Assembly (NCBI RefSeq): GCF_001421415.1
Contig: NZ_LMKH01000023.1
Coordinates: 124,001-188,000, forward strand
From: Sphingomonas sp. Leaf208
Lineage (GTDB): Bacteria > Pseudomonadota > Alphaproteobacteria > Sphingomonadales > Sphingomonadaceae
Reading direction: 5' to 3'
DNA: 64,000 bases
Every line of letters starts with the position of its first letter. Position 1 is the stretch's first letter. The notes under the pieces were generated by a model. It saw only the letters and a program-made list of their open reading frames with translations, did no database searches and was not told the origin of the DNA. This document shows positions 23,882 to 33,246 of this stretch, one piece after another. The translations under genes were made by a program, and so were the position numbers.

Positions 23882-25927
23882 TTACCAGATCCGGACGCGC
23901 TGCTCCGGCGTCAGGTACAGCTTCTGCCCGGCGGTCGGCTTGTACGCCGCATACCAGGGGTCGAGGTTCCGCACGACCCACGCGCGCTGCTGCGACGGCG
24001 AGTGAGGATCGGTCAGCAAGCGGTTGCGAAGGTTGGCTTCGCGGTAGTTGCGGCGCCAGACCTGCGCCCAGCCGAGATAAAAGCGCTGGTCGCCGGTGAA
24101 GCCGTCGAGGACGGGCGCGGTCTTGCCTCCCAATGCCGTGTGGTACGCGTCGTAAGCGACCGTCAAACCGGCGAGATCGGCGATGTTCTCGCCCATCGTC
24201 AGCTGGCCCTTCACGTGCATCCCGGGCAGCGGCTCGTACGCGTCATACTGCGCGCCGAGCTTGCCAGTGAGCGCCTTGAAGCCGGCGATGTCCTTGGCCG
24301 TCCACCAGTCGGTGAGCTGGCCCTTCGCATCGTACTTAGAGCCCTGGTCGTCGAAATGATGGCTCAATTCGTGACCGATCACCGCGCCGATGCCGCCGTA
24401 ATTGACCGCGTCGTCGGCCTTCGGGTCGAAGAACGGCGGCTGCAGGATCGCGGCGGGGAAGACGATCTCGACCATGCCGAAATTGGCGTAGGCGTTCACC
24501 GTCATCGGCGTCATGCCCCATTCCCAGCGCTGCAACGGCTTGCCGAGCTTGGAGATATTATCCTGATGCTGCCATTCATTCGCGCGCCATTCGTTGCCGA
24601 ACGCATCGCCGGACGTGATCGTCAGGCCGGAGAAATCCTTCCACTGGCTCGGGTAGCCGATCTTGGGTGTGAACGCGGCGAGCTTGGCGTGCGCCTTGAC
24701 CTTCGTCTCGGGCGCCATCCATTCGAGCTTGTCGATCCGGCGGCCCATCGCGGCGAGCACGTTCTTGACGAGCTTGTCGGCTGCGGCCTTCGTCTCGGGC
24801 GGGAAATACTGCGCGACGTAGAGCTTGCTGACCTCGTCATCGAGCGCGCCGGAGGTGAACTGAACGCCGCGCTTCCAGCGGGCTTCCTGCTCGGGCGTGC
24901 CGCCGAGGACGGTGCCGTAGAACGCGAACTGCTCGGCGTCGAACGCCTTGGGGAGGACGTCCGCATAGCCGTCGAGCGAGCGGAGGATCAGCTGGTCCTT
25001 GAGGACGCCGATCGGCGCGGTCGAGACGAGCTTGGCGATGCCGGTGATCGCGGAGGGCTGCGCGACGATGACGGTCGGGACGGGCGTGCCGATCCCCTTG
25101 AAATAGGCGGCGAAATCGAAGCCGGGCGCGCGCTTGGCGAGGTCGGCGACGGTCATCTTGTTGTAGGTCTTGGTGGCGTCGCGGCTGTCGACGCGGGTCC
25201 AGCTGACCTTGGCGATCTCGGTCTCGAACGCGAGCAATGCGGTGGCGCGGGCCTCGGCATTGGGTTCGCCGGCGAGGGTCAACATCTTGACGATGTGCGC
25301 GCGGTAGGCGTTGCGCGCCTCGACCAGTTTCGCGTCGGTGCTGAGGTAGTAATCGCGGTCGGGGAGGCCGAGGCCGGACTGGCCGAGCGAGAGCGCGTAT
25401 TGCTCAGGGAGCTTGTCATCCTGGCCGACGCCGCCGCCGAACGGGCCGCCGATCCCGGCGCGGTCTGCTTCGGCGAGAAGGGCCGGATAGCCGGCGCGGT
25501 CCTTCAGCGCGGCGATCTTGGAAAGCCAAGGCTTGATCGGGGCGAGGCCCTTGCCCTCGATCGTGCCGGTGTCGAGGAAGGTCGCATAGGCGCGGCCGAT
25601 CTTCGAGTTGGGGTCCTTCGCGGCGGTGTCGAGAATGCCGCGGGTGCGGCTCTCGGACAGGTCGGAGAGGAGATTGAACGAGCCGTAGTTCGACTTGTCG
25701 GCCGGGATCGGGGTGTTCTTGGACCAGTTGCCGTTGGCGAAGGTGTAGAAATCGTCGCCGGGCTGGACGGTCTTGTCCATGCCCTTCTCGTCGAAGCCGA
25801 ACGTCCCGTATTGCGCACCGGTGGACGCGGGTGCTGCCGGGGTCGGCTCAGCCGTTTGCGAGATGGCGGCGGTGACGCCGGTGATGGCGGTTGCGGCGAG
25901 CAGGCCGGCGACGATGAAAGACTTCAT
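23882..25927 (-). CDS. M13 family metallopeptidase (neprilysin/PepO type), copy 1
   Basis: This exported zinc endopeptidase has 681 residues and a signal peptide (1-20). A Peptidase_M13_N domain covers about 45-430 and the catalytic domain follows. It shows the zinc motif HELSH in VIGHELSHHFDDQG, the third ligand in GENIADLAGL, and the substrate-binding VNAYA. It ends RVRIW, like the family's C-terminal CxxW in form. The protein probably sits in the periplasm or is secreted; without the animal-type membrane anchor it resembles bacterial PepO. A second, similar gene lies just upstream in tandem. Confidence 0.94.
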   Translation of the reverse strand: MKSFIVAGLLAATAITGVTAAISQTAEPTPAAPASTGAQYGTFGFDEKGMDKTVQPGDDFYTFANGNWSKNTPIPADKSNYGSFNLLSDLSESRTRGILDTAAKDPNSKIGRAYATFLDTGTIEGKGLAPIKPWLSKIAALKDRAGYPALLAEADRAGIGGPFGGGVGQDDKLPEQYALSLGQSGLGLPDRDYYLSTDAKLVEARNAYRAHIVKMLTLAGEPNAEARATALLAFETEIAKVSWTRVDSRDATKTYNKMTVADLAKRAPGFDFAAYFKGIGTPVPTVIVAQPSAITGIAKLVSTAPIGVLKDQLILRSLDGYADVLPKAFDAEQFAFYGTVLGGTPEQEARWKRGVQFTSGALDDEVSKLYVAQYFPPETKAAADKLVKNVLAAMGRRIDKLEWMAPETKVKAHAKLAAFTPKIGYPSQWKDFSGLTITSGDAFGNEWRANEWQHQDNISKLGKPLQRWEWGMTPMTVNAYANFGMVEIVFPAAILQPPFFDPKADDAVNYGGIGAVIGHELSHHFDDQGSKYDAKGQLTDWWTAKDIAGFKALTGKLGAQYDAYEPLPGMHVKGQLTMGENIADLAGLTVAYDAYHTALGGKTAPVLDGFTGDQRFYLGWAQVWRRNYREANLRNRLLTDPHSPSQQRAWVVRNLDPWYAAYKPTAGQKLYLTPEQRVRIW

Positions 25928-25966
25928 GGGGTTCTCCTAGAATTTCGTTGGCACACCCCCTCCAAT

Positions 25967-26075
25967 ACCACCTCCCCGGCGAAGGCCGGGGTCCAGTCGG
26001 AAAGATCTCGGTAACGGGGGACAGTCCGCCGTTACGTCTGTCCCCCAACTGGGCCCCGGCCTTCGCCGGGGTGGT
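25967..26075. repeat. Palindromic element PAL-B, copy 4
   Basis: ACCACCTCCCCGGCGAAGGC pairs with the right arm ending GCCTTCGCCGGGGTGGT. The spacer holds AAAGATCTCGGTAACGGG. It lies between the two tandem M13 peptidase genes. Confidence 0.88.
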
Positions 26076-26101
26076 GCAAGGTCGGGGTATGCGGCGTGTA
26101 G

Positions 26102-28168
26102 TTACCAGATGCGGACGCGGTTGGCGGGGGCGAGGTAGCTGGCCTCGCCCGGCTTCGCGCCGAATGCGGCATACCAAGGATCGAGATTGCGGACCGTCAG
26201 GACGCGCTGGTGGCCCGGCGAATGCGGGTCGGACAGCAGCGTCTGCTGGAGCGCGGCGTCGCGGAACTTGGTGCGCCAGACGCCCGCCCAGCCGTAATAG
26301 AAGCGCTGGTCACCCGTCGTGCCGTCGATGATCGGCGCCTGTTTGCCGCCGAGCGACTTGTGATACGCGTCGTAGGCCACCGTCAGGCCGGCGAGATCCG
26401 CGATGTTCTCGCCGAGCGTCAGGCCGCCCTGGATGTGCTGGCCGGGGAGCGGTTCGTACGCGTCGTACTGCTTCACGAGCGCGTCGGTAAAGACCTTGAA
26501 GCGGGCGACGTCCTGCGGCGTCCACCAGTCGGTGAGCTTGCCGTTGAGATCGTATTTGCGGCCCTGATCGTCGAAGTGATGGCTGATCTCGTGACCGATC
26601 ACCGCGCCGATGCCGCCGTAATTGACCGCCGGGTCCGCCTTCGGATCGAAGAACGGGGGTTGCAGGATCGCGGCCGGGAAGACGACCTCGTTCATCGTCG
26701 GGTTGGCGTACGCGTTGATCGTCATCGGCGTCATGAACCACTCAGCCCGATCGATCGGCTGGCCGAGCTTCTTCAGGTCGCGGTCGTACTCGAAAGCGTT
26801 GGCGCGCGACACGTTACCGACGAGATCGCCACGCTGGATTTGCAGCGCCGAATAATCGCGCCACTTGTCGGGATAGCCGATCTTGGGCGTGAAGGCGGCG
26901 AGCTTGGCGAGCGCCTTGGTCTTGGTCTCGGGCGCCATCCATTCGAGGTTCCGGAGCCGCTCGCCCATCGCTGCGATGACGTTCTTGACGAGGTCGTCGG
27001 CGGCAGCCTTCGAGGCTGGCGGGAAATACTTCGCCACGTACTGCTGACCGATCGCCTCGCCCATTGCGCCCGACACGGTCGAGACGCCGCGCTTCCAGCG
27101 GACCTGCTGCTCGGGCGTGCCCGACAGCGTGGTGCCGTAGAACGCGAAGTTGGTCTTGTCGAAATCGCTCGACAGGTACGGCGCGTACGCACGCAGCACC
27201 TTGAGCATCGCATAGTCCTGCAGGACGTTGATCGGCGTGTCGGCGAAGACCTTCGCCTCGCCGGTCACTGCGCTCGGCTGCGCTACGAGATAGAACGGAC
27301 GGCCGGTGACGCCCATCGCGGTCATGTACTGCGCCCAAGGGAAGCCCGGCGCCTTGGCGGCGAAGTCGGCGGCGGTCCATTTATTGTAGGTCTTGTCGGC
27401 GTCGCGGCTTTCGATCCGCGTCCAGTGCGCGGTCGCCAGGCCCTTCTCCAAGTTGAAGACGGCGGCGGCGCGGGCGGCGGCGTTAGGCTCGCCGGCGAGC
27501 GTCAGCATCCGCGTGAGATACGCTTCGTACGCGGTGCGGATGGTCGCGAGCTTGGCGTCATCCTTGAGGTAATAGTCGCGGTCGGGAAGACCGATGCCGC
27601 TCTGGCCGAGGCTCACGACGTAGGTGGTCGGGTCCTTGTCGTCCTGCTGCACGCCGACGCCGACGAAACCGCCGACGCCCTGCCGCTGGAGCTTGGCGAT
27701 TTCGGTGACGAGCGCGGTCTTGTCCTTGGTCGCCTTGAGCGCGGCGAGCATCGGCTTGACGGGGGTAGCGCCCTTCGCGTTGACCGCGGCCTCGTCCATG
27801 AAGCTGGAATAGAAATCGCCGACCTTGTCGCCGGGCGTCTTGGCGGAGACGTCGAGGATCGTGCGGGTGCGTTCGAGCGACAGGTCCTGAAGGACGTGGA
27901 ACATGCCGTAGGACGAGCGATCGGCGGGGATCGGCGTGGTCTTCACCCAGCCGCCGTTCGCGTAATCGAAGAAGTCGGTGCCCGGCGTCACGCTGGTATC
28001 GCGGCCTGCCATGTCGAAGCCGAAATCGCCGATCTGCGGCTTGTTGGCATCCTTGGCGGCGACGGGGCCCTTGGCAGCCTTGGCGAGGGTCGGCGACGGG
28101 GCACTGGTTTGGGCGAAAGCCGATGCGGCGGACGCGAGCAGGATCACGGTAACAATCGACTTACGCAT
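26102..28168 (-). CDS. M13 family metallopeptidase (neprilysin/PepO type), copy 2
   Basis: This is a 688-residue paralog of the downstream peptidase with the same layout: signal peptide (1-19, ending AFAQT), M13 N-domain, zinc motif in VIGHEISHHFDDQG, GENIADLAGL and the C-terminal ANRVRIW. The two proteins align along their whole length and share blocks such as PQIGYP-like TPKIGYP and MTPMTINAYAN. ATG at 28168 is chosen over the TTG one codon earlier; GAGG precedes it. Both genes may form one transcript interrupted by PAL-B. Tandem duplication followed by divergence is likely. Confidence 0.94.
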   Translation of the reverse strand: MRKSIVTVILLASAASAFAQTSAPSPTLAKAAKGPVAAKDANKPQIGDFGFDMAGRDTSVTPGTDFFDYANGGWVKTTPIPADRSSYGMFHVLQDLSLERTRTILDVSAKTPGDKVGDFYSSFMDEAAVNAKGATPVKPMLAALKATKDKTALVTEIAKLQRQGVGGFVGVGVQQDDKDPTTYVVSLGQSGIGLPDRDYYLKDDAKLATIRTAYEAYLTRMLTLAGEPNAAARAAAVFNLEKGLATAHWTRIESRDADKTYNKWTAADFAAKAPGFPWAQYMTAMGVTGRPFYLVAQPSAVTGEAKVFADTPINVLQDYAMLKVLRAYAPYLSSDFDKTNFAFYGTTLSGTPEQQVRWKRGVSTVSGAMGEAIGQQYVAKYFPPASKAAADDLVKNVIAAMGERLRNLEWMAPETKTKALAKLAAFTPKIGYPDKWRDYSALQIQRGDLVGNVSRANAFEYDRDLKKLGQPIDRAEWFMTPMTINAYANPTMNEVVFPAAILQPPFFDPKADPAVNYGGIGAVIGHEISHHFDDQGRKYDLNGKLTDWWTPQDVARFKVFTDALVKQYDAYEPLPGQHIQGGLTLGENIADLAGLTVAYDAYHKSLGGKQAPIIDGTTGDQRFYYGWAGVWRTKFRDAALQQTLLSDPHSPGHQRVLTVRNLDPWYAAFGAKPGEASYLAPANRVRIW

Positions 28169-28250
28169 CAAGAACCTCGGAAAAGATCTTCAGGATGCGG
28201 TGTGTTCTACGCCGATAGGACGGTCCGTCAATTCCAACCGGTGTCAAATG

Positions 28251-28805
28251 TTACGAAACATGACCGACACGATTGTCGTGGCGGTGCCGCCACTTGCGCG
28301 CGATCCACAACCGCCAGCCGAGCGCACTGAGCGCATACCCGCCGACCGAACACACGATTGTGATGACCAGCAGGCCGAGCGCGGTGGCGGGTCCCGCCTG
28401 CATCAGCCACGGGATCCATTCGGTACGCGCCGCCGCATCCGCAACGGGCTGACCGGGGACATGCGCGTCGAGCCGGAGCAGCGACGACCCGATCCAATAA
28501 GCCGCGATCCAGAGCGGCGGCGTGGTCAGCGGGTTGGTGATAAAAGTGGTCAGCGCTGCGGTCGGCACGTTGGCGCGGAACGGCAATGCGAAGATCGCGG
28601 CGACCGGCGTCTGCGCTACCGGGATCAGGATGCCCGCGACCATCCCGAGCGCGACACCGCGCGGAACCGACCGGCGGGTGAAGCGCCACAGTTCGGGCGC
28701 GAGCACGCGGTGCGCCACCGGACGGAGAAGACGGTTCCGCTCCATCGATTCGCGGGTCGGCAAATTGCGATGCGACCACGCCGCGAGACGCCCGAATATG
28801 CTCAA
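28251..28805 (-). CDS. DUF2062 domain membrane protein
   Basis: This 184-residue inner-membrane protein has the DUF2062 pattern: SVPRGVALGMVAGILIPVAQTPVA, the FRANVPTAALTTFITNPLT block and a last membrane segment (about 140-160). Its role is unknown; members often lie near lipid or cell-envelope genes. It lies 34 bp downstream of smpB on the same strand and is probably in the same transcript. The C-terminus is basic and cytosolic by the positive-inside rule. Confidence 0.86.
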   Translation of the reverse strand: MSIFGRLAAWSHRNLPTRESMERNRLLRPVAHRVLAPELWRFTRRSVPRGVALGMVAGILIPVAQTPVAAIFALPFRANVPTAALTTFITNPLTTPPLWIAAYWIGSSLLRLDAHVPGQPVADAAARTEWIPWLMQAGPATALGLLVITIVCSVGGYALSALGWRLWIARKWRHRHDNRVGHVS

Positions 28806-28839
28806 GACGATAGGGTCATCGACACCGGCGCCACGTCGG

Positions 28840-29322
28840 CTATCCGCGATCCCGCATGATCCGGCCCTGCTCGCGCTTCCAGTCCTGTTCCTTCACCGAA
28901 TCGCGCTTGTCGTGGTTCTGCTTGCCCTTGGCGAGCGCCAGTTCGATCTTCGCGCGGCCCTTCGAATTGAAGTAGATCATCAACGGCACGAGCGTCATGC
29001 CCTGGCGTGCGACCGCCCCGAACATCTTGTTGATCTCGCGCTCGTGGAGCAGCAATTTGCGCGGACGCTTGGGCTCGTGGTTAAAGCGGTTGCCGTGGCT
29101 GAATTCGGGAATGTTCGAATTCACCAGGACGACATTCTTTCCCTTCACCTCGGCATAGGCCTCGGCGATCGAGCCCTCGCCGCCACGCAACGCCTTCACC
29201 TCGGTGCCGGTGAGCGCGATGCCCGCCTCGAACACCTGCTCGATGTAATAGTCGTACCGCGCGCGCCGGTTCTCGGCGACGATCTTGGTCTTCTCGAAGG
29301 TCGGGGGTTTGGGACGTGCCAT
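28840..29322 (-). CDS. smpB: SsrA-binding protein SmpB
   Basis: SmpB escorts tmRNA to stalled ribosomes. The 160-residue protein contains [40 protein letters not shown] and the C-terminal [21 protein letters not shown] tail that enters the decoding centre. No tmRNA gene is seen in the window. It follows dapA on the same strand, an order common in alphaproteobacteria, with PAL-C between them. Confidence 0.97.
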   Translation of the reverse strand: MARPKPPTFEKTKIVAENRRARYDYYIEQVFEAGIALTGTEVKALRGGEGSIAEAYAEVKGKNVVLVNSNIPEFSHGNRFNHEPKRPRKLLLHEREINKMFGAVARQGMTLVPLMIYFNSKGRAKIELALAKGKQNHDKRDSVKEQDWKREQGRIMRDRG

Positions 29323-29402
29323 GGGACGCGCGATGTAGGAGGTCGGAGGGCTTAGGGGAAGCGGTGGTGGTGTTTGCGGTTCCGTTTATTCCCCTGCGCG
29401 CC

Positions 29403-29483
29403 GTCATCCTGACGAAAGTCAGGACCCAGGATTACGGAGCGGTGCCCTGCTTGGCTCTGGGTCCTGACTTTCGTCAGGATGAC
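29403..29483. repeat. Palindromic element PAL-C, copy 3
   Basis: The arms GTCATCCTGACGAAAGTCAG and complement are identical to copy 1 over most of their length, with the spacer GATTACGGAGCGGTGCCCTG. It lies between dapA and smpB. Confidence 0.9.
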
Positions 29484-29493
29484 GGAGTAGGGT

Positions 29494-30378
29494 TCAAGCC
29501 AGACCGGCGTGGGCCAAGGCTGCGTCGACGGTAGCGCGCGATGCGTCGCCCGCCGGGGTCATCGGCAGGCGTAGCGTCTCTGGGAAGCCCACCCGCACCT
29601 TCGTCATCGCGTACTTCACCGGGCCGGGCGAGGCGTCGGTGAACAGCGCTTCGTGCAACGGATAGAGCTTATCCTGGTACGCCAGCGCCTTGACGAAATC
29701 GCCCGCCTGGCACGCCGCCTGGAACTCGGCGCAAAGCTTTGGCGCGACGTTGGCGCTTACCGAGATGCAGCCGGTGCCGCCCATGACGTTGAACGCCAAC
29801 GCAAGGTCGTCATTGCCTGACAGTTGGCAGAAATTCGGCCCGCACGCCTCGCGATGCTGCGAAACGCGGGCGAGGACGCCGCTGGCATCCTTCACGCCGA
29901 CGAACACGTCCGGGAACGCTGCGACGATCCGCGCCAGCGTTGCCGGCTGGATGTCCGTCACCGTTCGCGCGGGGACGTTGTAGAGGATGATCGGCAGCGG
30001 CGTCGTCTGCGCGAGGGCCTCGAAATGGCGGAAGATACCCTCCTGCCCTGGCCGGTTGTAATAGGGCGGCACCATCAGCGCGGCATCTGCACCGGCCTCT
30101 TTCGCGGCGCGCAAATTGGCCGAGGCAACACGCGTATCGTTCGAGCCTGCGCCGGCGATTACCGGCACGCGGCCCTTCGCCTGTTCGACGCAGACGCGGA
30201 CCACGTGGAAATGCTCGTCATACGACAAGGTAGCTGCCTCGCCGGTCGTCCCGCACGCGACCAGCCCCGACGAGCCTTCGACGATCTGCCATTCGATGAA
30301 GTCGCGATAGGCGGGTTCGTCGAAGCTGCCATCGGCGGCGAACGGCGTGACGAGCGCCGGAATAGATCCTGAAAACAT
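29494..30378 (-). CDS. dapA: 4-hydroxy-tetrahydrodipicolinate synthase
   Basis: DapA condenses pyruvate with aspartate semialdehyde, the first committed step to lysine and diaminopimelate for peptidoglycan. The 294-residue TIM-barrel protein has the Thr44-Thr45 pair in CGTTGEAATL, Tyr133 in ILYNVPART and the Schiff-base Lys163 in VGVKDASG. The start MFSGSIPALVTPF is chosen by family fit; a far longer frame upstream is antisense to slt and spurious. It is divergent from slt across 90 bp. Confidence 0.97.
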   Translation of the reverse strand: MFSGSIPALVTPFAADGSFDEPAYRDFIEWQIVEGSSGLVACGTTGEAATLSYDEHFHVVRVCVEQAKGRVPVIAGAGSNDTRVASANLRAAKEAGADAALMVPPYYNRPGQEGIFRHFEALAQTTPLPIILYNVPARTVTDIQPATLARIVAAFPDVFVGVKDASGVLARVSQHREACGPNFCQLSGNDDLALAFNVMGGTGCISVSANVAPKLCAEFQAACQAGDFVKALAYQDKLYPLHEALFTDASPGPVKYAMTKVRVGFPETLRLPMTPAGDASRATVDAALAHAGLA

Positions 30379-30468
30379 GCGGTGGCCTGCGGTCCTGTTG
30401 CGCCGGATGTCTTGCAAAATCCGGATTTCGTTCAGGACAGATACGGGTTCGGGGCGTATGCTGTCCAC

Positions 30469-32466
30469 ATGGTAGCATCGATGTTTAAAACGAGCCTTCT
30501 CCTTGCAGTCGTGGCGGGGACGGTCGCCGCGTCGGGAGGCGGGCAGCAGACGCTGGATCGCTACAGCACGCAACTGGCCAACATGGGCCCCAATGCGCAG
30601 CCGATGGCGACGGATGGCGCGATCGCCTCCACCATCGCGCAGTGGCGGGCGTTGCAGCAGACGGATGCGCTGCCGTTCGACAGCTATGCGGGCTTCCTGA
30701 TGGCGCATCCGGGCTGGCCTAACGAGACGGCCAACCGCCGTGCGGCGGAGCGCAAGGCGGCGACCGGATCGCCGACGAGCGTCGTCGCGTTTTTCCGTCG
30801 TTATCCGCCGCAGTCCGCGTCGGGCGGTGTCGCGTATGCGCGGGCTTTGCAGGCTACCGGCGCGCGGGATCAGGCGTATGCTGCGGTGCGGACGGCATGG
30901 CGGAGCAGCGGCCTGACGCCGACCGACGAGGCGATGGTGGTGTCGGGCTTTCCGGGTGCGCTGACGCCGGACGATCAGGATGCGCGGATGGATGCGCTGT
31001 TGTGGGCTGGCCAGACCGGCGCGGCGCAGCGGCAACTGGTGTGGACGAGCGCGGCGCGACGACCGATCTTCGAGGCGCGGCTCGCGTTCCGGACGAATGC
31101 GCCGAACGCTTCGGATATCTCCGCCTCGACACAGACCCTGTATGCGAACGACGCGGGGTATGTCGCGGACCGGGCGCAGTGGTTGCGCAATTCGGGGGCA
31201 AGCCCGTCGGCGCGCGCGTGGCTGGCGCGGCCTCGGTCGTTGGTGACGCGGCCGGGCAACGCCGCCGAGTGGTACGAGGTGCTCGTCACCAACGCGAACG
31301 GCGCGGCGAACGACGGCCAGTATCAGGTCGCCTACGACATCGCGCGGCAGATCGACGATGCGTATCCGTTTGGCGCGGACATCGCCGCGAAATCCTATGC
31401 CGAGCGCGACGGATACACCAATCTTGCCTGGCTGGGCGGGCGCGTGGCGATGAAGCAGCTCGCGCGACCGGCGGATGCGATGACGCTGTTCGACCGGTAC
31501 GCGAAGGGCTCGCGGTCGCCGCAGGTGCGGTCGAAGGGGTATTACTGGGCGGGGCGTGCGGCGGAGGCGGCCGGCTTGGCGCCTCAGGCGGCGGCGTTCT
31601 ACGGCCAGGCGGCGGGGTACCGCGATCAATATTACGGGCAACTGGCTAACGAGCGGACCGGGCGGGCGCTGGTTGCGCCGCCTTCGGTTGCTTCGGTGGC
31701 GATCGATCCGGCGACGCGCGCGGCGTTCGATCGGCGAGAGACGGTGCGCGCGGTGAAGTTCCTCGGGCAGATCGGCGACTGGCAGGACCAGACGGCGTTC
31801 GTCCGCCAGATCGCGGCGGATGCGACGACCGATACCGATCACCTCCTTGCCGCCGAACTGTCGAAGAGCATCAACCGGCCGGACCTGGGCGTGATGGTCG
31901 GGCGGAGTGCGCTGGCGAACGGGCTCAGTGATTATTCCGCGGTGGGCTTCCCGATGGTCGCGGTGCCGGCGGGGTATGAGGATAACTGGACGATCATCCA
32001 CGCGATCTCGCGGCAGGAGAGCCAGTTCGATCGTGCTGCGGTGAGCCACGCCGGTGCGCGCGGGCTGATGCAGTTGATGCCGGCGACCGCGCGCGAGCAA
32101 TCGGGGAAGATTGGCCTCGCCTACAACCAGGCGGCGCTGACGACCGATCCGAACATGTCGATCATGCTGGGGTCGAGCTATTTCCAGCGGGTCTACGCGA
32201 ATTACGGCAGTTATCCGCTCGCGGTGGCGGCGTATAATGCGGGCGGCGGCAACGTGAACAAGTGGCTCCGCGCGAACGGCGATCCGCGGACCGGGGCTGT
32301 CGATATGGTCGATTGGGTCGAGGCGATCCCGTACCAGGAGACGCGCAACTATGTGCAGCGCGTGCTGGAGAATGCGGTGGTGTACGACCTGATGAACCCC
32401 GCGCGGGCGAAGAGCCGGGGGGCGGCGCGGTTGTCGTGGTATCTGGGGAAGAACCGGCCGGGTTGA
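30469..32466 (+). CDS. slt: Soluble lytic murein transglycosylase
   Basis: Slt is a periplasmic enzyme that cleaves peptidoglycan to 1,6-anhydro products. The 665-residue protein has a signal peptide, then a long alpha-helical superhelix region (about 50-470), and the SLT catalytic domain near the C-terminus. The catalytic Glu lies in ISRQESQFDRAAVS, followed by GARGLMQLMPATA and VAAYNAGGGNV. The start is either ATG 30469 or ATG 30481; both keep the signal sequence and neither has a strong ribosome-binding site. It is divergent from dapA. Confidence 0.93.
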   Translation: MVASMFKTSLLLAVVAGTVAASGGGQQTLDRYSTQLANMGPNAQPMATDGAIASTIAQWRALQQTDALPFDSYAGFLMAHPGWPNETANRRAAERKAATGSPTSVVAFFRRYPPQSASGGVAYARALQATGARDQAYAAVRTAWRSSGLTPTDEAMVVSGFPGALTPDDQDARMDALLWAGQTGAAQRQLVWTSAARRPIFEARLAFRTNAPNASDISASTQTLYANDAGYVADRAQWLRNSGASPSARAWLARPRSLVTRPGNAAEWYEVLVTNANGAANDGQYQVAYDIARQIDDAYPFGADIAAKSYAERDGYTNLAWLGGRVAMKQLARPADAMTLFDRYAKGSRSPQVRSKGYYWAGRAAEAAGLAPQAAAFYGQAAGYRDQYYGQLANERTGRALVAPPSVASVAIDPATRAAFDRRETVRAVKFLGQIGDWQDQTAFVRQIAADATTDTDHLLAAELSKSINRPDLGVMVGRSALANGLSDYSAVGFPMVAVPAGYEDNWTIIHAISRQESQFDRAAVSHAGARGLMQLMPATAREQSGKIGLAYNQAALTTDPNMSIMLGSSYFQRVYANYGSYPLAVAAYNAGGGNVNKWLRANGDPRTGAVDMVDWVEAIPYQETRNYVQRVLENAVVYDLMNPARAKSRGAARLSWYLGKNRPG

Positions 32467-32470
32467 GATT

Positions 32471-32523
32471 GTTCTCCCGCGAAGGCGGGAGTCCAGACTG
32501 GGCTCCCGCCTTCGCGGGAGAAC
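32471..32523. repeat. Palindromic element PAL-A, copy 5
   Basis: GTTCTCCCGCGAAGGCGGGA and TCCCGCCTTCGCGGGAGAAC meet around CCAGACTGG. The right arm ends exactly at the first in-frame ATG of the greB-like gene and supplies a GGGAG there. Confidence 0.9.
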
Positions 32524-32538
32524 ATGGTAGGCAAGCGC

Positions 32539-33015
32539 ATGGATCGCCCCAACTACATCACCCCCTCCGGCTACGCCGTACTTCGTACCGAATACGAGCA
32601 ACTCCTGTCGACCGAGCGCCCGGCCTTGGTTGAAGTCATCTCTTGGGCCGCGGGCAATGGTGACCGGTCCGAGAACGGCGATTACATCTACGGCCGCAAG
32701 CGCCTGCGCGAGATCGACCGGAGGCTCGGCTGGCTGTCGAAGCGGATGAAGGCGGCGAAGGTCGTCGACCCCGCCGCGCAGGAAGACCGCTCGCGCGTCT
32801 GGTTCGGTGCGTGCGTGACGGTCGCGGACGAGGATGGCGTCGAGCGGATCCTGACGCTGGTAGGCGACGACGAGACCGACGCGAGCAACGGACGGATCGG
32901 CTGGAACTCGCCATTCGCGCGCGCCTTGCGCGGCGCTGCGATCGGCGACGTGCGCCGGGTCGATCTGCCAGCTGGCGAACGCGAGTACGAGGTGATCACG
33001 ATCTCCTACCCCTGA
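32539..33015 (+). CDS. greB: Transcription elongation factor GreB
   Basis: GreB rescues backtracked RNA polymerase by stimulating transcript cleavage. The 158-residue protein has the N-terminal coiled-coil hairpin with the acidic tip region WAAGNGDRSENGDYIYG, as in GreB rather than GreA, and the C-terminal FKBP-like domain (RVDLPAGEREYEVITISYP). MDRPNYITPSGY matches the family N-terminus. An in-frame ATG at 32524 would add five residues and has GGGAG from the adjacent palindrome, so the true start is open. Confidence 0.93.
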   Translation: MDRPNYITPSGYAVLRTEYEQLLSTERPALVEVISWAAGNGDRSENGDYIYGRKRLREIDRRLGWLSKRMKAAKVVDPAAQEDRSRVWFGACVTVADEDGVERILTLVGDDETDASNGRIGWNSPFARALRGAAIGDVRRVDLPAGEREYEVITISYP

Positions 33016-33020
33016 CGTTG

Positions 33021-33148
33021 CGATCCTCCCCCGCCAGGGGGAGGTGGCTGGCGCTTGCCAGACGGAGGGGGCGGTAAGGGAACCCGCTGTTCCGTGCCCT
33101 CCCCCTCCGTCGCCTGCGGTGCCACCTCCCCCTAGCGGGGAAGGATCG
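33021..33148. repeat. Palindromic element PAL-E, copy 2
   Basis: CGATCCTCCCCCGCCAGGGG and the complementary right end CCCCTAGCGGGGAAGGATCG flank GGAGGGGGCGGTAAGGGAAC. It separates greB from the DoxX gene. Confidence 0.85.
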
Positions 33149-33246
33149 TGAGTTGCCCGTCAACGATCCGTTTCGATCTACGCGAATTGACCTCGCCCCG
33201 CCCCCGTGTGACGTTTCGCCCACGCAACGACACTCGAGGAACCTCC

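Noticed and set aside
26210..28330. A 706-codon open frame opposite the second M13 peptidase
   Set aside because: Antisense shadow of a clear peptidase gene; no ribosome-binding site or family pattern.
29494..32601. A 1035-codon open frame on the minus strand running through dapA and across slt
   Set aside because: Only the last 294 codons match a family (DapA). The rest is Arg/Pro/His-rich and antisense to slt, a typical effect of high GC at third positions.
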